In this document: one piece after another, positions 44,056 to 52,238 of the stretch
How the letters are laid out: each line of letters opens with the position of its first letter
Numbering within the stretch: the stretch's first letter is position 1
Origin: Rhodoferax antarcticus ANT.BR
GTDB lineage: Bacteria > Pseudomonadota > Gammaproteobacteria > Burkholderiales > Burkholderiaceae_C
Reading direction: 5' to 3'
DNA: 64,000 nt
Assembly: GCF_001938565.1 (NCBI RefSeq)
Contig: NZ_MSYM01000013.1
Location: forward strand, 249,496 to 313,495
Notes under the pieces: model-generated
What the model was told of the DNA's origin: nothing
What the model saw: the letters and a program-made list of their open reading frames with translations, nothing else
Database searches by the model: none
Translations under genes and position numbers: made by a program

Positions 44056-44412
44056 TCAGGAAAAGACGGGCGGTGCGCGGGCCTGCCACGGCTCGTGCGG
44101 TTGGGAAGATGGTTGGGCGGTGAGGGACGGTTGCGGTGCACCAGGCGCCTGCTGCGTCAGCTGTGCCAGCAGGATGATCTGCGGTGGGGGCGCCCCCAGG
44201 TTGGCGCACAACGGGCAATCCAGGCCACGGCTGCCCAGCTCTACCGCGCCATCGTCGGTTTGTACGATGACTTTCATGGCCCCCGCACTTGAGCAGATCA
44301 GGCTCATGGCCTGCGGGTTGATCAGCGGCGAGGCCACTGCCGCACCCAGCGACAAAACAAACCACAGCGCCACCCAACGGGTGAACTGGCGCAAGGTGTG
44401 GCTGGTCAACAT
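44056..44412 (-). CDS. DUF2946-like protein, probably copper-related
   Basis: A 118-residue protein with an N-terminal membrane/secretion segment (WVALWFVLSLGAAVASPL) and the pattern SLICSSAGAMKVI ... GLDCPLCANLGAPPP, in which CPLC matches the CxxC of DUF2946 family proteins often encoded next to PCu(A)C and SCO1 genes. The C-terminal 40 residues are Pro/Gln-rich. Transcribed towards SCO1, suggesting the group DUF2946-SCO1-PCu(A)C works in copper delivery to oxidase; that is a context inference. Confidence 0.78.
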   Translation of the reverse strand: MLTSHTLRQFTRWVALWFVLSLGAAVASPLINPQAMSLICSSAGAMKVIVQTDDGAVELGSRGLDCPLCANLGAPPPQIILLAQLTQQAPGAPQPSLTAQPSSQPHEPWQARAPPVFS

Positions 44413-44487
44413 CGGCGCGATGTTACTCCTGTGACTTGACCTGTGTCACGATCCGGGGTGTGGCCGTCAGCCGCTGCCCCTTAACGC

Positions 44488-45399
44488 TCAGCCCTGAGCC
44501 ACCGCCCGGGCAGGGTCGCTGCACCATTCGCTCCAGCTACCCGCGTATAGCCGGGTGCGACCCAGGCCCGCCACTTCCATGGCCAGCAGATTGGGCACCG
44601 AACTCACGCCACTGCCGCAGTGGTGCACTACCGTGGCGGGGTCGCGCTGGCCCAGCAAGGCGTTGAATTCAGTTCGGAGCTGGTCGGCAGACTTGAAGAA
44701 GCCGTCAGCCTGCAAATTGTGGGCAAAAGGGCGGTTCAAAGCGCCCGGAATGTGGCCTGCCACCGGGTCGATGGGTTCGACTTCGCCCAGAAAGCGCGGT
44801 GTGGCGCGGGCGTCGAGAATGGTCTGCGTCGAGCGGCCCAGGTTGTTTGCTACGTCTTCTGTAGTGATCCAGGCAACCAGCGCAGGGGCTAGCGTGAAAT
44901 TGGACGCTGAACCCGCTGAACCCGTTGATCCCGCTGTGCCTGCTGAAACCGCTGAACTCGCTTTACCTGCTGTACCCGCCCCGGACGCAACCGCACCACC
45001 CGCTGCCACCCAAGCCTGCAGGCCACCGTCCAGCACCGCCACCGCCTCATGGCCCAGCCATTTCAGCAGCCACCACAGCCGCCCGCAGTAATTCAGGCCC
45101 TGGCGGTCATACACCACCGCTTGCATGTCATTGCTGAAGCCCACGCCAGCCAGCCAGGCGGCCACCGCCTCACGCTGGGGCAGCGGGTGGCGGCCGCCAC
45201 ACAGCGCCTGCGTCGGGTCAAAGCAGCACAAATGCCGATCCAGGTCGGCCCGCACGGCACCGGCGATGTGGCTGTCAAGGTATTGCACATCGCCCTGCTT
45301 GGGTTGTAGCAACTCGAAACTGCAGTCAAACACCATCAGCGGCTGGCCGCTGGCGCGCAGGTTTAGGAGTTGTTCAACGGAGATCAGGGTGGTGGACAT
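44488..45399 (-). CDS. sseA: Two-domain sulfurtransferase (rhodanese / SseA type)
   Basis: A 303-residue protein with two rhodanese domains. The catalytic loop in the second is HHCGSGVSS (about residue 243), the cysteine that carries persulphide; the CGSGVT-like loop favours mercaptopyruvate sulfurtransferase over thiosulfate sulfurtransferase. The first domain (LGHEAVAVLDGGLQAWVAAG) has no catalytic Cys. The linker at residues 140-168 consists of degenerate tripeptide units (AGT, AGS, TGS, ASS, ASN), from a 9-bp tandem repeat. I start at ATG 45399; a longer frame would run back through the pentanucleotide array. Confidence 0.88.
   Translation of the reverse strand: MSTTLISVEQLLNLRASGQPLMVFDCSFELLQPKQGDVQYLDSHIAGAVRADLDRHLCCFDPTQALCGGRHPLPQREAVAAWLAGVGFSNDMQAVVYDRQGLNYCGRLWWLLKWLGHEAVAVLDGGLQAWVAAGGAVASGAGTAGKASSAVSAGTAGSTGSAGSASNFTLAPALVAWITTEDVANNLGRSTQTILDARATPRFLGEVEPIDPVAGHIPGALNRPFAHNLQADGFFKSADQLRTEFNALLGQRDPATVVHHCGSGVSSVPNLLAMEVAGLGRTRLYAGSWSEWCSDPARAVAQG
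44902..44985 (-). repeat. Degenerate 9-bp tandem repeat in the sseA linker
   Basis: Plus-strand units include GACGCTGAA, CCCGCTGAA, CCCGTTGAT, CCCGCTGTG, CCTGCTGAA, ACCGCTGAA: about nine 9-bp copies in frame, encoding the Ala/Gly/Ser/Thr tripeptides between the two rhodanese domains. Confidence 0.75.
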
Positions 45400-45590
45400 C
45401 GGGCGGTTCCTTGAGTGGGGTGACATTTTGTGTAGATTGTCCATGCTTCGGCTGGGCGAGACGGCCAGTGGTCCGCAGTTCAAGACGGGGCTGTGAGCCA
45501 TTGGCCCCTGGCGTTCGTCGGTTGATCGGCAGCAACCACTCGCCAGCCCTTTGGCCCGCACGTTCACGCTCATCAGTTGGCCGAGGCACC

Positions 45591-45665
45591 CAAGCCAAGC
45601 CAAGCCAAGCCAAGCCAAGCCAAGCCAAGCCAAGCCAAGCCAAGCCAAGCCAAGCCAAGCCAAGC
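45591..45665. repeat. Perfect (CAAGC)15 pentanucleotide array
   Basis: Fifteen exact CAAGC units, followed by two imperfect 12-bp units (CAAGCCAGCGGC). The array lies between the divergent starts of sseA (192 bp away) and the MORN-like gene (88 bp away). All frames through the array are open, giving PSQAK repeats on one strand and LAWLG repeats on the other. Long perfect 5-bp arrays are slippage-prone, so copy number can vary between cells. Confidence 0.95.
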
Positions 45666-45695
45666 CAGCGGCCAAGCCAGCGGCCAAGCGCGGGC

Positions 45696-45701
45696 TAGAA
45701 T
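45696..45701 (+). promoter_or_regulatory. Possible -10 box of the MORN-like gene
   Basis: TAGAAT lies 52 bp before the start codon. The -35 position falls about 10-15 bp beyond the end of the pentanucleotide array, where there is no TTGACA-like box; array length would change the sequence and helical phasing upstream of it. Confidence 0.3.
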
Positions 45702-45753
45702 AATTTGCTTGCATTCCCGGCGCACTGAACACCAACACCGCCATTTGCCCAAC

Positions 45754-46683
45754 ATGTACACACGCCCACCGATTCGCGCCATCATTGCCGCCTCACTCTG
45801 CCTCAGCGCAGCCCTGATCGTCATCTCACCAGCGTCAGCCGCCGAAAAAAAAGGCGAATGGCTTAGAACCGAAAAATCCTGCGAATTCTCTTCCTGGAAC
45901 GCGATGCCTGTGCCTGACGAAAAAATCGAATGGACGGGAGCGTGCAAGGATGACGTTGCACACGGCACCGGCAAGCTTCAGTGGTACCGGGATGGCAACC
46001 CCACTAGCTACGAGCAGGGCCAGTGCGCAAACGGTAAATGGCATGGCCGCGTGGTTAGCTACATCAATGACCATGTCCGTTACGAGGGCAACTTCGCTTA
46101 CGGCCGCCGCATCGGCCTGACGCGGCAGATCTACGACAAAGTCATTCTGGAAGGGCTTAAGACGCAGAGTCCCTACAAGGAGTGGATCGCGCAAGGCTAT
46201 TGGGAGAAGGACGAGTTCGTGCTGCCCATGCTCTACAGCCGTTTTCAGGACCGACGCATCTGCCCCAAAGCCGAGCAGGACAAAGACCAGTGTCAGAGCC
46301 AGGCGAGCGCCTTTATCGCTGCAGAGGAAGCTGCCATGACGACGATTAACCAGTTGGGGCGTTGCCTGAATCAGGCTGAGGCACTAGCGCAGGTGTATGC
46401 CGATTTCAAGCCCGACAAAAAAATGTTGAATTACTACGGCAACGCCTACAACAAGATATCTGCGGTGGCGGTCAAGCGCGGGTTCGGTGAGCACATGGAA
46501 GCGGCTCAAGTTGACACCCAGCCAGCCATGTTTGACGACGTGCAGCGCGCGTTAGGCCCTAGGCTCGATGCCTTGCGTCAGCAAGACGAGGATGACGGTG
46601 CTGCCAGACGCGCCCAAGCCAAGGCGAGCATTAAAGCCTTGGCGCCCTATTTCAAGAAAAACTGTTCGGTCTTCGCCAAGTGA
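45754..46683 (+). CDS. Secreted MORN-like hypothetical protein
   Basis: A 309-residue protein from ATG 45754 with a signal peptide (IRAIIAASLCLSAALIVISP, cleavage near ASA). Residues about 58-120 contain MORN-type strands (GTGKLQWYRDGNPTSYEQGQ, GKWHGRVVSYINDHVRYEGN), short beta-hairpin repeats linked to membrane or protein binding. The C-terminal half is helical with several cysteines (RICPKAEQDKDQCQSQ, LGRCLNQAE, KNCSVFAK). Function unknown. The frame is open upstream through the (CAAGC) array, so a longer start at 45577 is formally possible, but the signal peptide argues for 45754. Confidence 0.72.
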   Translation: MYTRPPIRAIIAASLCLSAALIVISPASAAEKKGEWLRTEKSCEFSSWNAMPVPDEKIEWTGACKDDVAHGTGKLQWYRDGNPTSYEQGQCANGKWHGRVVSYINDHVRYEGNFAYGRRIGLTRQIYDKVILEGLKTQSPYKEWIAQGYWEKDEFVLPMLYSRFQDRRICPKAEQDKDQCQSQASAFIAAEEAAMTTINQLGRCLNQAEALAQVYADFKPDKKMLNYYGNAYNKISAVAVKRGFGEHMEAAQVDTQPAMFDDVQRALGPRLDALRQQDEDDGAARRAQAKASIKALAPYFKKNCSVFAK

Positions 46684-46779
46684 TATGAAGCGGTCTTCTC
46701 CCTAGCGGCCAGGGGGCCGCCAGGGTCTTCATTGGCATGCCAGTCTTCGCGGTTTGTGAAGCCAGACGCACGCAAGGCC

Positions 46780-47667
46780 TCAGTGATCTTCGGCGGGTGT
46801 ATTGGGCAAAACACGGGTGCGCAGCACGGTGGCGGCCACGCCGCTGACCACGATCACTGCCATGCCGAGCCAGGCGATGGGCGCAATCTGCTCGTCAAAC
46901 AGCAACAGGCTATAAAACGCGGCGAACACAATGCCAGCGTATTGCAAGTTGGCAACCAGCAGCGTGGGGCCACGGCTATAGGCGCGGGTCATGGCCCACT
47001 GGCCAAGCGAGGCCAACACGCCAATGGGTAGCAGCCAAGCGCCCGCTTGCCAGCTGACCGTATGCCAGTCGGTGAAGCCGTCAAACAGCACGCCGATCAG
47101 CCCGGCTGCTGCGGTGCCAATGGAAAAGTAAAACACGGTGCGCCCCTCTGGCTCGCCAACCTTGCCCAAAGCCGCAACCTGCAGGTAAGCCATGGAGGCC
47201 CCCAAACCTGAGAGCAGGCCGATCAGCCCGGCAAACAGCTGGTTCTGGTCCAGTGTGGGGCGCAGCATCATCACCACCCCGGCAAAACCGGCCAGCACGG
47301 TGGCCATCAGCGGGCCTTGCGAGGTGGATTTGCCATACAGCAGCGCGCCGCCCACCACAAAAGCCGCCACCCAGACACCGCTCATGTAATTGAGCGTCAT
47401 GGCGGTGGCCAGCGGCAGGTGGGCGATGGCGTAAAACCAACTGGTCAGCGAAAACACGCCGATCACGCTGCGCCATGCGTGCATCATCGGCACCGGTGTG
47501 GCCAGCCCAATGCCACGGCCGCGCATAACTGCCCCCATGAAAATCACGCTGATCAAGCCACGGTAGAACACCAGCTCCCAGAGGCTGAAACTGCCTGATG
47601 CCACCTTGATGCCGACCGCCATGGTGGCAAAAAAGAAGGCCGCCAACACCATCCACAGGGCTTGCAT
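46780..47667 (-). CDS. EamA/DMT-family transporter
   Basis: A 295-residue inner-membrane protein with ten hydrophobic segments in two EamA halves (first near residues 5-135, second 155-285): LYGKSTSQGPLMATVLAGFA, LLFDEQIAPIAWLGMAVIVV. Family members export amino acids, nucleobases or drugs; the substrate here is not inferable. Starts with MQALWMVLAAFFFATMAVGI; the start codon is 1 bp from the A/T-rich edge of a dispersed repeat and has no clear SD. Confidence 0.85.
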   Translation of the reverse strand: MQALWMVLAAFFFATMAVGIKVASGSFSLWELVFYRGLISVIFMGAVMRGRGIGLATPVPMMHAWRSVIGVFSLTSWFYAIAHLPLATAMTLNYMSGVWVAAFVVGGALLYGKSTSQGPLMATVLAGFAGVVMMLRPTLDQNQLFAGLIGLLSGLGASMAYLQVAALGKVGEPEGRTVFYFSIGTAAAGLIGVLFDGFTDWHTVSWQAGAWLLPIGVLASLGQWAMTRAYSRGPTLLVANLQYAGIVFAAFYSLLLFDEQIAPIAWLGMAVIVVSGVAATVLRTRVLPNTPAEDH

Positions 47668-47675
47668 TTTTATAT

Positions 47676-47730
47676 AAGAAATACGGCTCTAGCCCTTATC
47701 AATCAAGGGCAAGCAGCTATGGTTTATTTG
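47676..47730 (+). repeat. Dispersed 45-bp repeat at the start of the transporter gene
   Basis: CGGCTCTAGCCCTTAT, CAATCA, AGGGCAAGCAGCTAT, GGTTT: left half intact, right half AGGGC instead of AAGCGC. Its left flank (TATATAAGAAAT) adjoins the EamA start codon at 47667. Confidence 0.82.
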
Positions 47731-47836
47731 TGCTGAAAGAAATCAGGTTAGCGGTGACCGAGGGCGTTGTTCTTGCCGTTGTGGATGTGATTGGACTGGT
47801 TTTTGGGGCGGCCTGAGTCGCTTAAGTGTCCGTGCC

Positions 47837-48964
47837 TCACCTCGCTATTTGCCTCCGATACCAGTCGTGAAAATGCTGCATGCCGTCTTCCATCGGGCTC
47901 TGGTAGGGGCCCACTTCGTTGTCGCCACGGTGCATCAGGGCGCGCCGTCCGGCGTCCATGCGTTCGCCAATCTCGTCGTCTTCGATGCAGGTTTCCATGT
48001 AGGCGGCTTGCTGGGCTTCAACAAACTCCCGCTCGAAAGCCGCGATGTCCTCGGGGTAGTAGAACTCGACCATGTTCATGGTTTTGTCCGGACCCATCGG
48101 GTGCAGGGTGGACACGGTGAGCACATGCGGGTACCACTCCACCATGATGTGCGGGTAGTAGGTGAGCCAGATCGCGCCGCGTTCAGGCGGTTTGCCGTCG
48201 CGGTAGGCCAGCAGGGCATCATGCCAGCGCTGGTACACCGGTGAGCCGGGGCGGCCAAAACCGCTGGACACGCCTACGGTTTGTACCGAGTACTGTTCGT
48301 TGAACTCCCACTTCAGGTCGTCACAGCTGACAAAGCTGCCCAGCCCCGGGTGGAAGGGGCCGACGTGGTAGTCCTCCAGATAAACCTCGATGAACGTCTT
48401 CCAGTTGTAGTTGCATGTGTGCAATTCCACCTTGTCGAGCACAAAGCCCGAGAAATCAAGCTGCGCGCGGGTGGCCATGCCAGCCAGATCCGCGGCAATG
48501 TCGCAGTGGGTGCCTTCAAACAGCAGGCCGTTCCACTCTTGCAGAGGGTAGTTGTTCAGGCTCAGGCAGGGGTCTTGCGGGAAGTGCGGCGCGCCGATCA
48601 GCGTGCCAGCGGGCGCATCACCATGGCCGCTGTAGGTCCAGCGGTGGATCGGGCAGACGATGTTGCCTGCGCTGCCACTCTGGTCGAGCGAGCCGCGGCC
48701 CTTGAGCATCAGCGCCTGGCGGTGGCGGCAGACGTTGGACACCAATTCGACGCCCTTGCCGGTGCGCAGCAGCATACGGCCTTCTTTTTCCTGCGCCAGG
48801 GCGTAGTAATCGCCCACATTGGGCACACTTGAGGCGTGACCCACGTAACGTGGTCCCCGCTGGAAAAGGGTTGCTTGTTCGCGCTGGTACAGCGCGTCAT
48901 CAAAATAAGCTGAAACTGGTAGTTGGCCGGTGGCCTGCTGCAGTTGAAGACTTAAATCAGACAT
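47837..48964 (-). CDS. Rieske-type aromatic ring-hydroxylating oxygenase, alpha subunit
   Basis: A 375-residue oxygenase with an N-terminal Rieske domain (NVCRHRQALMLKGRG ... VCPIHRWTYS, residues about 77-115; two Cys and two His ligands of the [2Fe-2S] cluster) and a catalytic SRPBCC domain with mononuclear-iron ligands in EDYHVGPFHPGL (two His) and a downstream acidic residue near ETCIEDDE. No reductase/beta-subunit genes adjoin it, as for choline-, carnitine- or phenylpropionate-type orphan oxygenases. Substrate unknown. It has no partner in its own operon; the next gene on the strand starts 170 bp away. Confidence 0.87.
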   Translation of the reverse strand: MSDLSLQLQQATGQLPVSAYFDDALYQREQATLFQRGPRYVGHASSVPNVGDYYALAQEKEGRMLLRTGKGVELVSNVCRHRQALMLKGRGSLDQSGSAGNIVCPIHRWTYSGHGDAPAGTLIGAPHFPQDPCLSLNNYPLQEWNGLLFEGTHCDIAADLAGMATRAQLDFSGFVLDKVELHTCNYNWKTFIEVYLEDYHVGPFHPGLGSFVSCDDLKWEFNEQYSVQTVGVSSGFGRPGSPVYQRWHDALLAYRDGKPPERGAIWLTYYPHIMVEWYPHVLTVSTLHPMGPDKTMNMVEFYYPEDIAAFEREFVEAQQAAYMETCIEDDEIGERMDAGRRALMHRGDNEVGPYQSPMEDGMQHFHDWYRRQIAR

Positions 48965-49083
48965 GGGTGACCTGACCTAAAGACTCCCCACAGGGAGATG
49001 CACCAAAGGTGCAGAGTGAAAAAAACCAGCTAAAAGCTGGCACAAAGCAGGAACCATTGTAGCCGGGGGCTCCGGCGGCCGAA

Positions 49084-50802
49084 TCAACCCTCAGGGGCAA
49101 ACCCAAAATTGTTGCGGCTGGCGCTTTTGATACTGTACATGGCGCTGTCAGCGCTGCTGAGCAGGGCATCCGCCGTGTCGCCGTTTTCCGGATACACACT
49201 AATCCCCATGCTCAAGCCGATGCTGCACAAGTGGCCGTCATAAAACCAGGGCTCGCGCATGGCGTCAAGGAGCTTTTGCGCCACGCTGTCGATCTGCTCG
49301 CGCTGCACCGGGCTTTCCAGCAGCACCACAAACTCGTCACCGCCCAGGCGCGCCACGGTGTCGGTCTTGCGCGTGTTGGCTTGCAACTGCTGCGCCACCC
49401 ATTGCAGCGCGGCGTCGCCCGCATCGTGACCCCAGTTGTCGTTGATTTTCTTGAAGTGGTCCATATCGATGAACATCACGGCCAGTGCTGACTGGGTTCG
49501 CTTGGCGCGCTGCAGGGCATTTTCCAGGCGCTCCATGAACAAGCGCCGGTTGGGCAGGCCAGTCAGCACGTCGTGCCGCGCCAGGTGTTCCAGCTCCACC
49601 CGGTTGGCTTGCAATTCGGTGAATTGCTGGCGAATTTGCAGCTGCATGTGGTCAAAGCTGCGCGCCAGCTGGCCCAACTCGTCCTGGCGGTGCACGGGCA
49701 GCCCGGCAATGGGTTGCTCGGGGGTAAAGCGGGCGACCGCCGTGCTCATGATGTTGAGGGGCCGGGTCACCCAGCGCGCCAGCAGCAAAGCCAGCGCAAA
49801 TCCGGTCAGGGCAAGCCCGCCGGCAATTTGCAAAATGGTCATGCCCAGCGCGTGCGAGCGGTTCAGCACACTGCTGCGCGGCTGCGCCAGCCCCAAAATG
49901 ATCTTGCCCTCGCCGTTGGCGATCTTGACTTTTCTGGACAGGAAGGCCGCCACCATCGGCATGCTGGCGTGGGTGCCAGTGTTGGCTTCCAGTACCACCT
50001 GGCTAACTTGGTCATCCACCAGTGCCCGGGTGGCCGGGAACTCGTCTTGCATCAACACCCGTCGCCCGGCATCGAAGCCGAAGGTCTTGCTGCTGTCTGG
50101 GTGGATCAAAAAGTCACCCTGCTGGTTGGCCAGAAAAAGCTGGAATTCAGCGGGCAAGTCGGCCGCCAGCCGGGTAAACGCGCCTTTAAGATCCAGGTTG
50201 ACCACGATCACCCCCAGCGCCCGACCCTGTGCGTTGGTCACCGGCGAGGCCATTTGCACGGTGGGTTGACCCAGCCCGGCATGGGCACCGCGCTCGCGGT
50301 TAATGACAATGCGCGACAAGTAGGTGCTGCCTGCGGGCAGCTTTAAAGTGTCTGACACATAAGGGTAGTGGCGTTTTTCCTGCAGGTCGTCGCCCTGCAC
50401 GCGCAGCAAAGTGTCGCCGTCGCGGTCCACACGCACCCGCTCCAGCCCGTAGCTACTGGCGGAAATCAGCCGCATCTGGAAGTAGGCGGGGTTGGCGCTC
50501 ATCAGCAACTCAAACAAGGTGGCCAGTTGCTCGGCTTGCGCGGCCTGGCCGGCGGGTGGCCCTTGCAGCAACGCTAGGCTGGCCGGGTAGTGCGCCAGCA
50601 GTTGCAGGTCGCGCGAGGCGTCCTGGCGGATATCTGAAACGCGCCGCGCTACCACCTGGGTGGCAGTCATCAGCTCGTCTTTGGCAGCCTGCACCAGCAA
50701 CTCACGCGCCACCTGGTAGGCATACAGGCCGGTCATGCCCGCCATCAGCAGGCTGACCAGCGCCAGCACGCCGCCGAGCCGCGTGGCCAGCCCCCACCTC
50801 AT
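49084..50802 (-). CDS. Membrane diguanylate cyclase with periplasmic sensor (dCache-HAMP-GGDEF)
   Basis: A 572-residue enzyme making c-di-GMP from two GTP. TM1 at about 9-29, a large periplasmic dCache-like domain (30-315, with VDRDGDTLLRVQGDDLQEKR), TM2 at about 327-350 and HAMP (ARWVTRPLNIMSTAVARF), then a GGDEF domain from about 408. RLGGDEFVVLLES is intact; RKTD five residues before it is the I-site that binds product and feeds back. No EAL domain. The start codon overlaps the stop of the upstream PotD-like gene (ATGA), so a ligand-binding protein and cyclase are made together. Confidence 0.92.
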   Translation of the reverse strand: MRWGLATRLGGVLALVSLLMAGMTGLYAYQVARELLVQAAKDELMTATQVVARRVSDIRQDASRDLQLLAHYPASLALLQGPPAGQAAQAEQLATLFELLMSANPAYFQMRLISASSYGLERVRVDRDGDTLLRVQGDDLQEKRHYPYVSDTLKLPAGSTYLSRIVINRERGAHAGLGQPTVQMASPVTNAQGRALGVIVVNLDLKGAFTRLAADLPAEFQLFLANQQGDFLIHPDSSKTFGFDAGRRVLMQDEFPATRALVDDQVSQVVLEANTGTHASMPMVAAFLSRKVKIANGEGKIILGLAQPRSSVLNRSHALGMTILQIAGGLALTGFALALLLARWVTRPLNIMSTAVARFTPEQPIAGLPVHRQDELGQLARSFDHMQLQIRQQFTELQANRVELEHLARHDVLTGLPNRRLFMERLENALQRAKRTQSALAVMFIDMDHFKKINDNWGHDAGDAALQWVAQQLQANTRKTDTVARLGGDEFVVLLESPVQREQIDSVAQKLLDAMREPWFYDGHLCSIGLSMGISVYPENGDTADALLSSADSAMYSIKSASRNNFGFAPEG

Positions 50803-51857
50803 GGGGCCAACACCTTGGCAGCACGATCACCGGAATAAATGCGCTCCCAGAGCTGCTGGCGGCGCGCACTGTCTTCCACCGGCTGCAGCCAGACCAGGCG
50901 GTCTGTAGGGCGCAGCTGAGACGGCTCGTTGACGGTGTTGGCCAGGCCCTGGCGCATTTCCAGCGCCTGGCTGGGCGCGGCCTCCAGCAGGTAATTGATC
51001 CAGGCGTGCGCCAGTGCCGTGTTTTTGGCTTGGCGGGTGATGGCCCAGGTGTCTAGCCACGCTAGCGTCCCTTCTTTGGGAATGGCGTAGCCGACATCCG
51101 CGCCCGCCGCCCGCAGCAGCTGCAGTTGCTGCGAGCCGTAGTTGGCCAGCATCAAGGTAGCGCCTTTTTGCCTGAACAGCGCTACGGACTCGTCGGGCTG
51201 GGTGTAAAAACCCAGCGCATTGCGCCGCAGTCCAATCAGCTGGTTCACCACGGCAGGCCATTGTTTGCTAGCCAGCTGAAACGGGTTGCTGATGCCCATA
51301 GATTGCGCCGTCAGCGAAAAATTATGCGTGCTGCCGTTGTAAAGCAGTACTTTGCCGCGGTACTGCGGGTCCCACAGCGCGGCAATGGAGGTGGGTGGTG
51401 TCTTGACCTTCTGGCGGTCATAAATCAGGCCCATCTCAGCGTAGGTGTAGGGCACACCAAACAGCTGGCCTTGGTGCACCAAGCCGCTGATGCGCTCCAA
51501 CTGGCGAAATCGTGGCAGCTGCCGGGCTGTGTTGGGGATTTGGGCGATGTCAATGGGCGCGACCAGCAGCGCCCGGACATAGCGCTGCAGCTCGGCGGTG
51601 TTGACTGCAAACACATCAAAGTCTTGCCCGTTGTTGCGTTGCACACGCTCCCACAAGGCGTCATCCGAGTCGATGTAGGTGATGTTGACCTGGCTGCTTG
51701 TGCGTGCTTCAAAGGCCCGGACCAAGTCGGCGTCGGCATACCCTGGCCAGCTCAGCACCCGCAAAGTGTCCGCGCAGGCCAACTGCGGCAGTAGCACGGC
51801 CAGCATCCAAAGGCCAGACCAACGCCCGGTTTGTAAGAGGGTTTCTAGGCTGCGCAT
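50799..51857 (-). CDS. Periplasmic PotD-like solute-binding protein
   Basis: A 352-residue binding protein with a signal peptide (LWMLAVLLPQLACA; the Cys could also be a lipobox) and the spermidine/putrescine-binding fold: LRVLSWPGYADADLVRAFEA, VNITYIDSDDALWERV, FGVPYTYAEMGLIYDR, GATLMLANYGSQQL. No permease or ATPase of a polyamine ABC transporter follows; instead the gene is translationally coupled (ATGA) to a diguanylate cyclase. This is the layout of the NspS-MbaA system of Vibrio cholerae, where the binding protein reports polyamines to the cyclase. Ligand here unproven. Confidence 0.88.
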   Translation of the reverse strand: MRSLETLLQTGRWSGLWMLAVLLPQLACADTLRVLSWPGYADADLVRAFEARTSSQVNITYIDSDDALWERVQRNNGQDFDVFAVNTAELQRYVRALLVAPIDIAQIPNTARQLPRFRQLERISGLVHQGQLFGVPYTYAEMGLIYDRQKVKTPPTSIAALWDPQYRGKVLLYNGSTHNFSLTAQSMGISNPFQLASKQWPAVVNQLIGLRRNALGFYTQPDESVALFRQKGATLMLANYGSQQLQLLRAAGADVGYAIPKEGTLAWLDTWAITRQAKNTALAHAWINYLLEAAPSQALEMRQGLANTVNEPSQLRPTDRLVWLQPVEDSARRQQLWERIYSGDRAAKVLAP

Positions 51858-51992
51858 GGCGGTGTGCCAAAAATGTTGATTTATCTCAATGATTTACCAA
51901 GACCCTTTGATCGTACAGGCATTTTGTGTCTCTTATAACGGGGGTTGGCAGCGCCTAAAATGCACCACTTTGCACCCAGGGATAATCCGCCT

Positions 51993-52238
51993 ATGGCTAC
52001 AGCTTCCAAACACGCACCAGCGGCAACCCCCGCCAGCTATGAAGCCGCCTTGCAGGAGCTGGAGCAACTGGTTGCCAAGCTGGAAGCGGGTGACATGCCG
52101 CTGGAGCAGTTGCTCACCCAGTACCAGCGCGGTGCCGAACTGATGAATTTTTGCCGTGATTGCTTGGCTGCCGTGCAAGCGCAGGTGAAGGTGCTGGACC
52201 AAGGCGTTTTGAAAACCTGGACTTCGGACGAACGATGA
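51993..52238 (+). CDS. xseB: Exodeoxyribonuclease VII small subunit
   Basis: An 81-residue, helical protein with the family core [20 protein letters not shown] and ALEEVSLEEx-like [16 protein letters not shown]; two coiled helices bind XseA, which is encoded elsewhere. I start at ATG 51993. Its stop overlaps the ispA start (ATGA), the common xseB-ispA-dxs order. Confidence 0.93.
   Translation: MATASKHAPAATPASYEAALQELEQLVAKLEAGDMPLEQLLTQYQRGAELMNFCRDCLAAVQAQVKVLDQGVLKTWTSDER

Noticed and set aside
45400..45744. Long upstream extension of sseA giving LAWLG repeats
   Set aside because: It is only the pentanucleotide array read on the minus strand; the rhodanese start MSTTLISVEQLL is at 45399.
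46705..46720. GCGGCC/GGCCGC hairpin after the MORN-like gene as a terminator
   Set aside because: Perfect stem but no T-tract on either side; function not supported.
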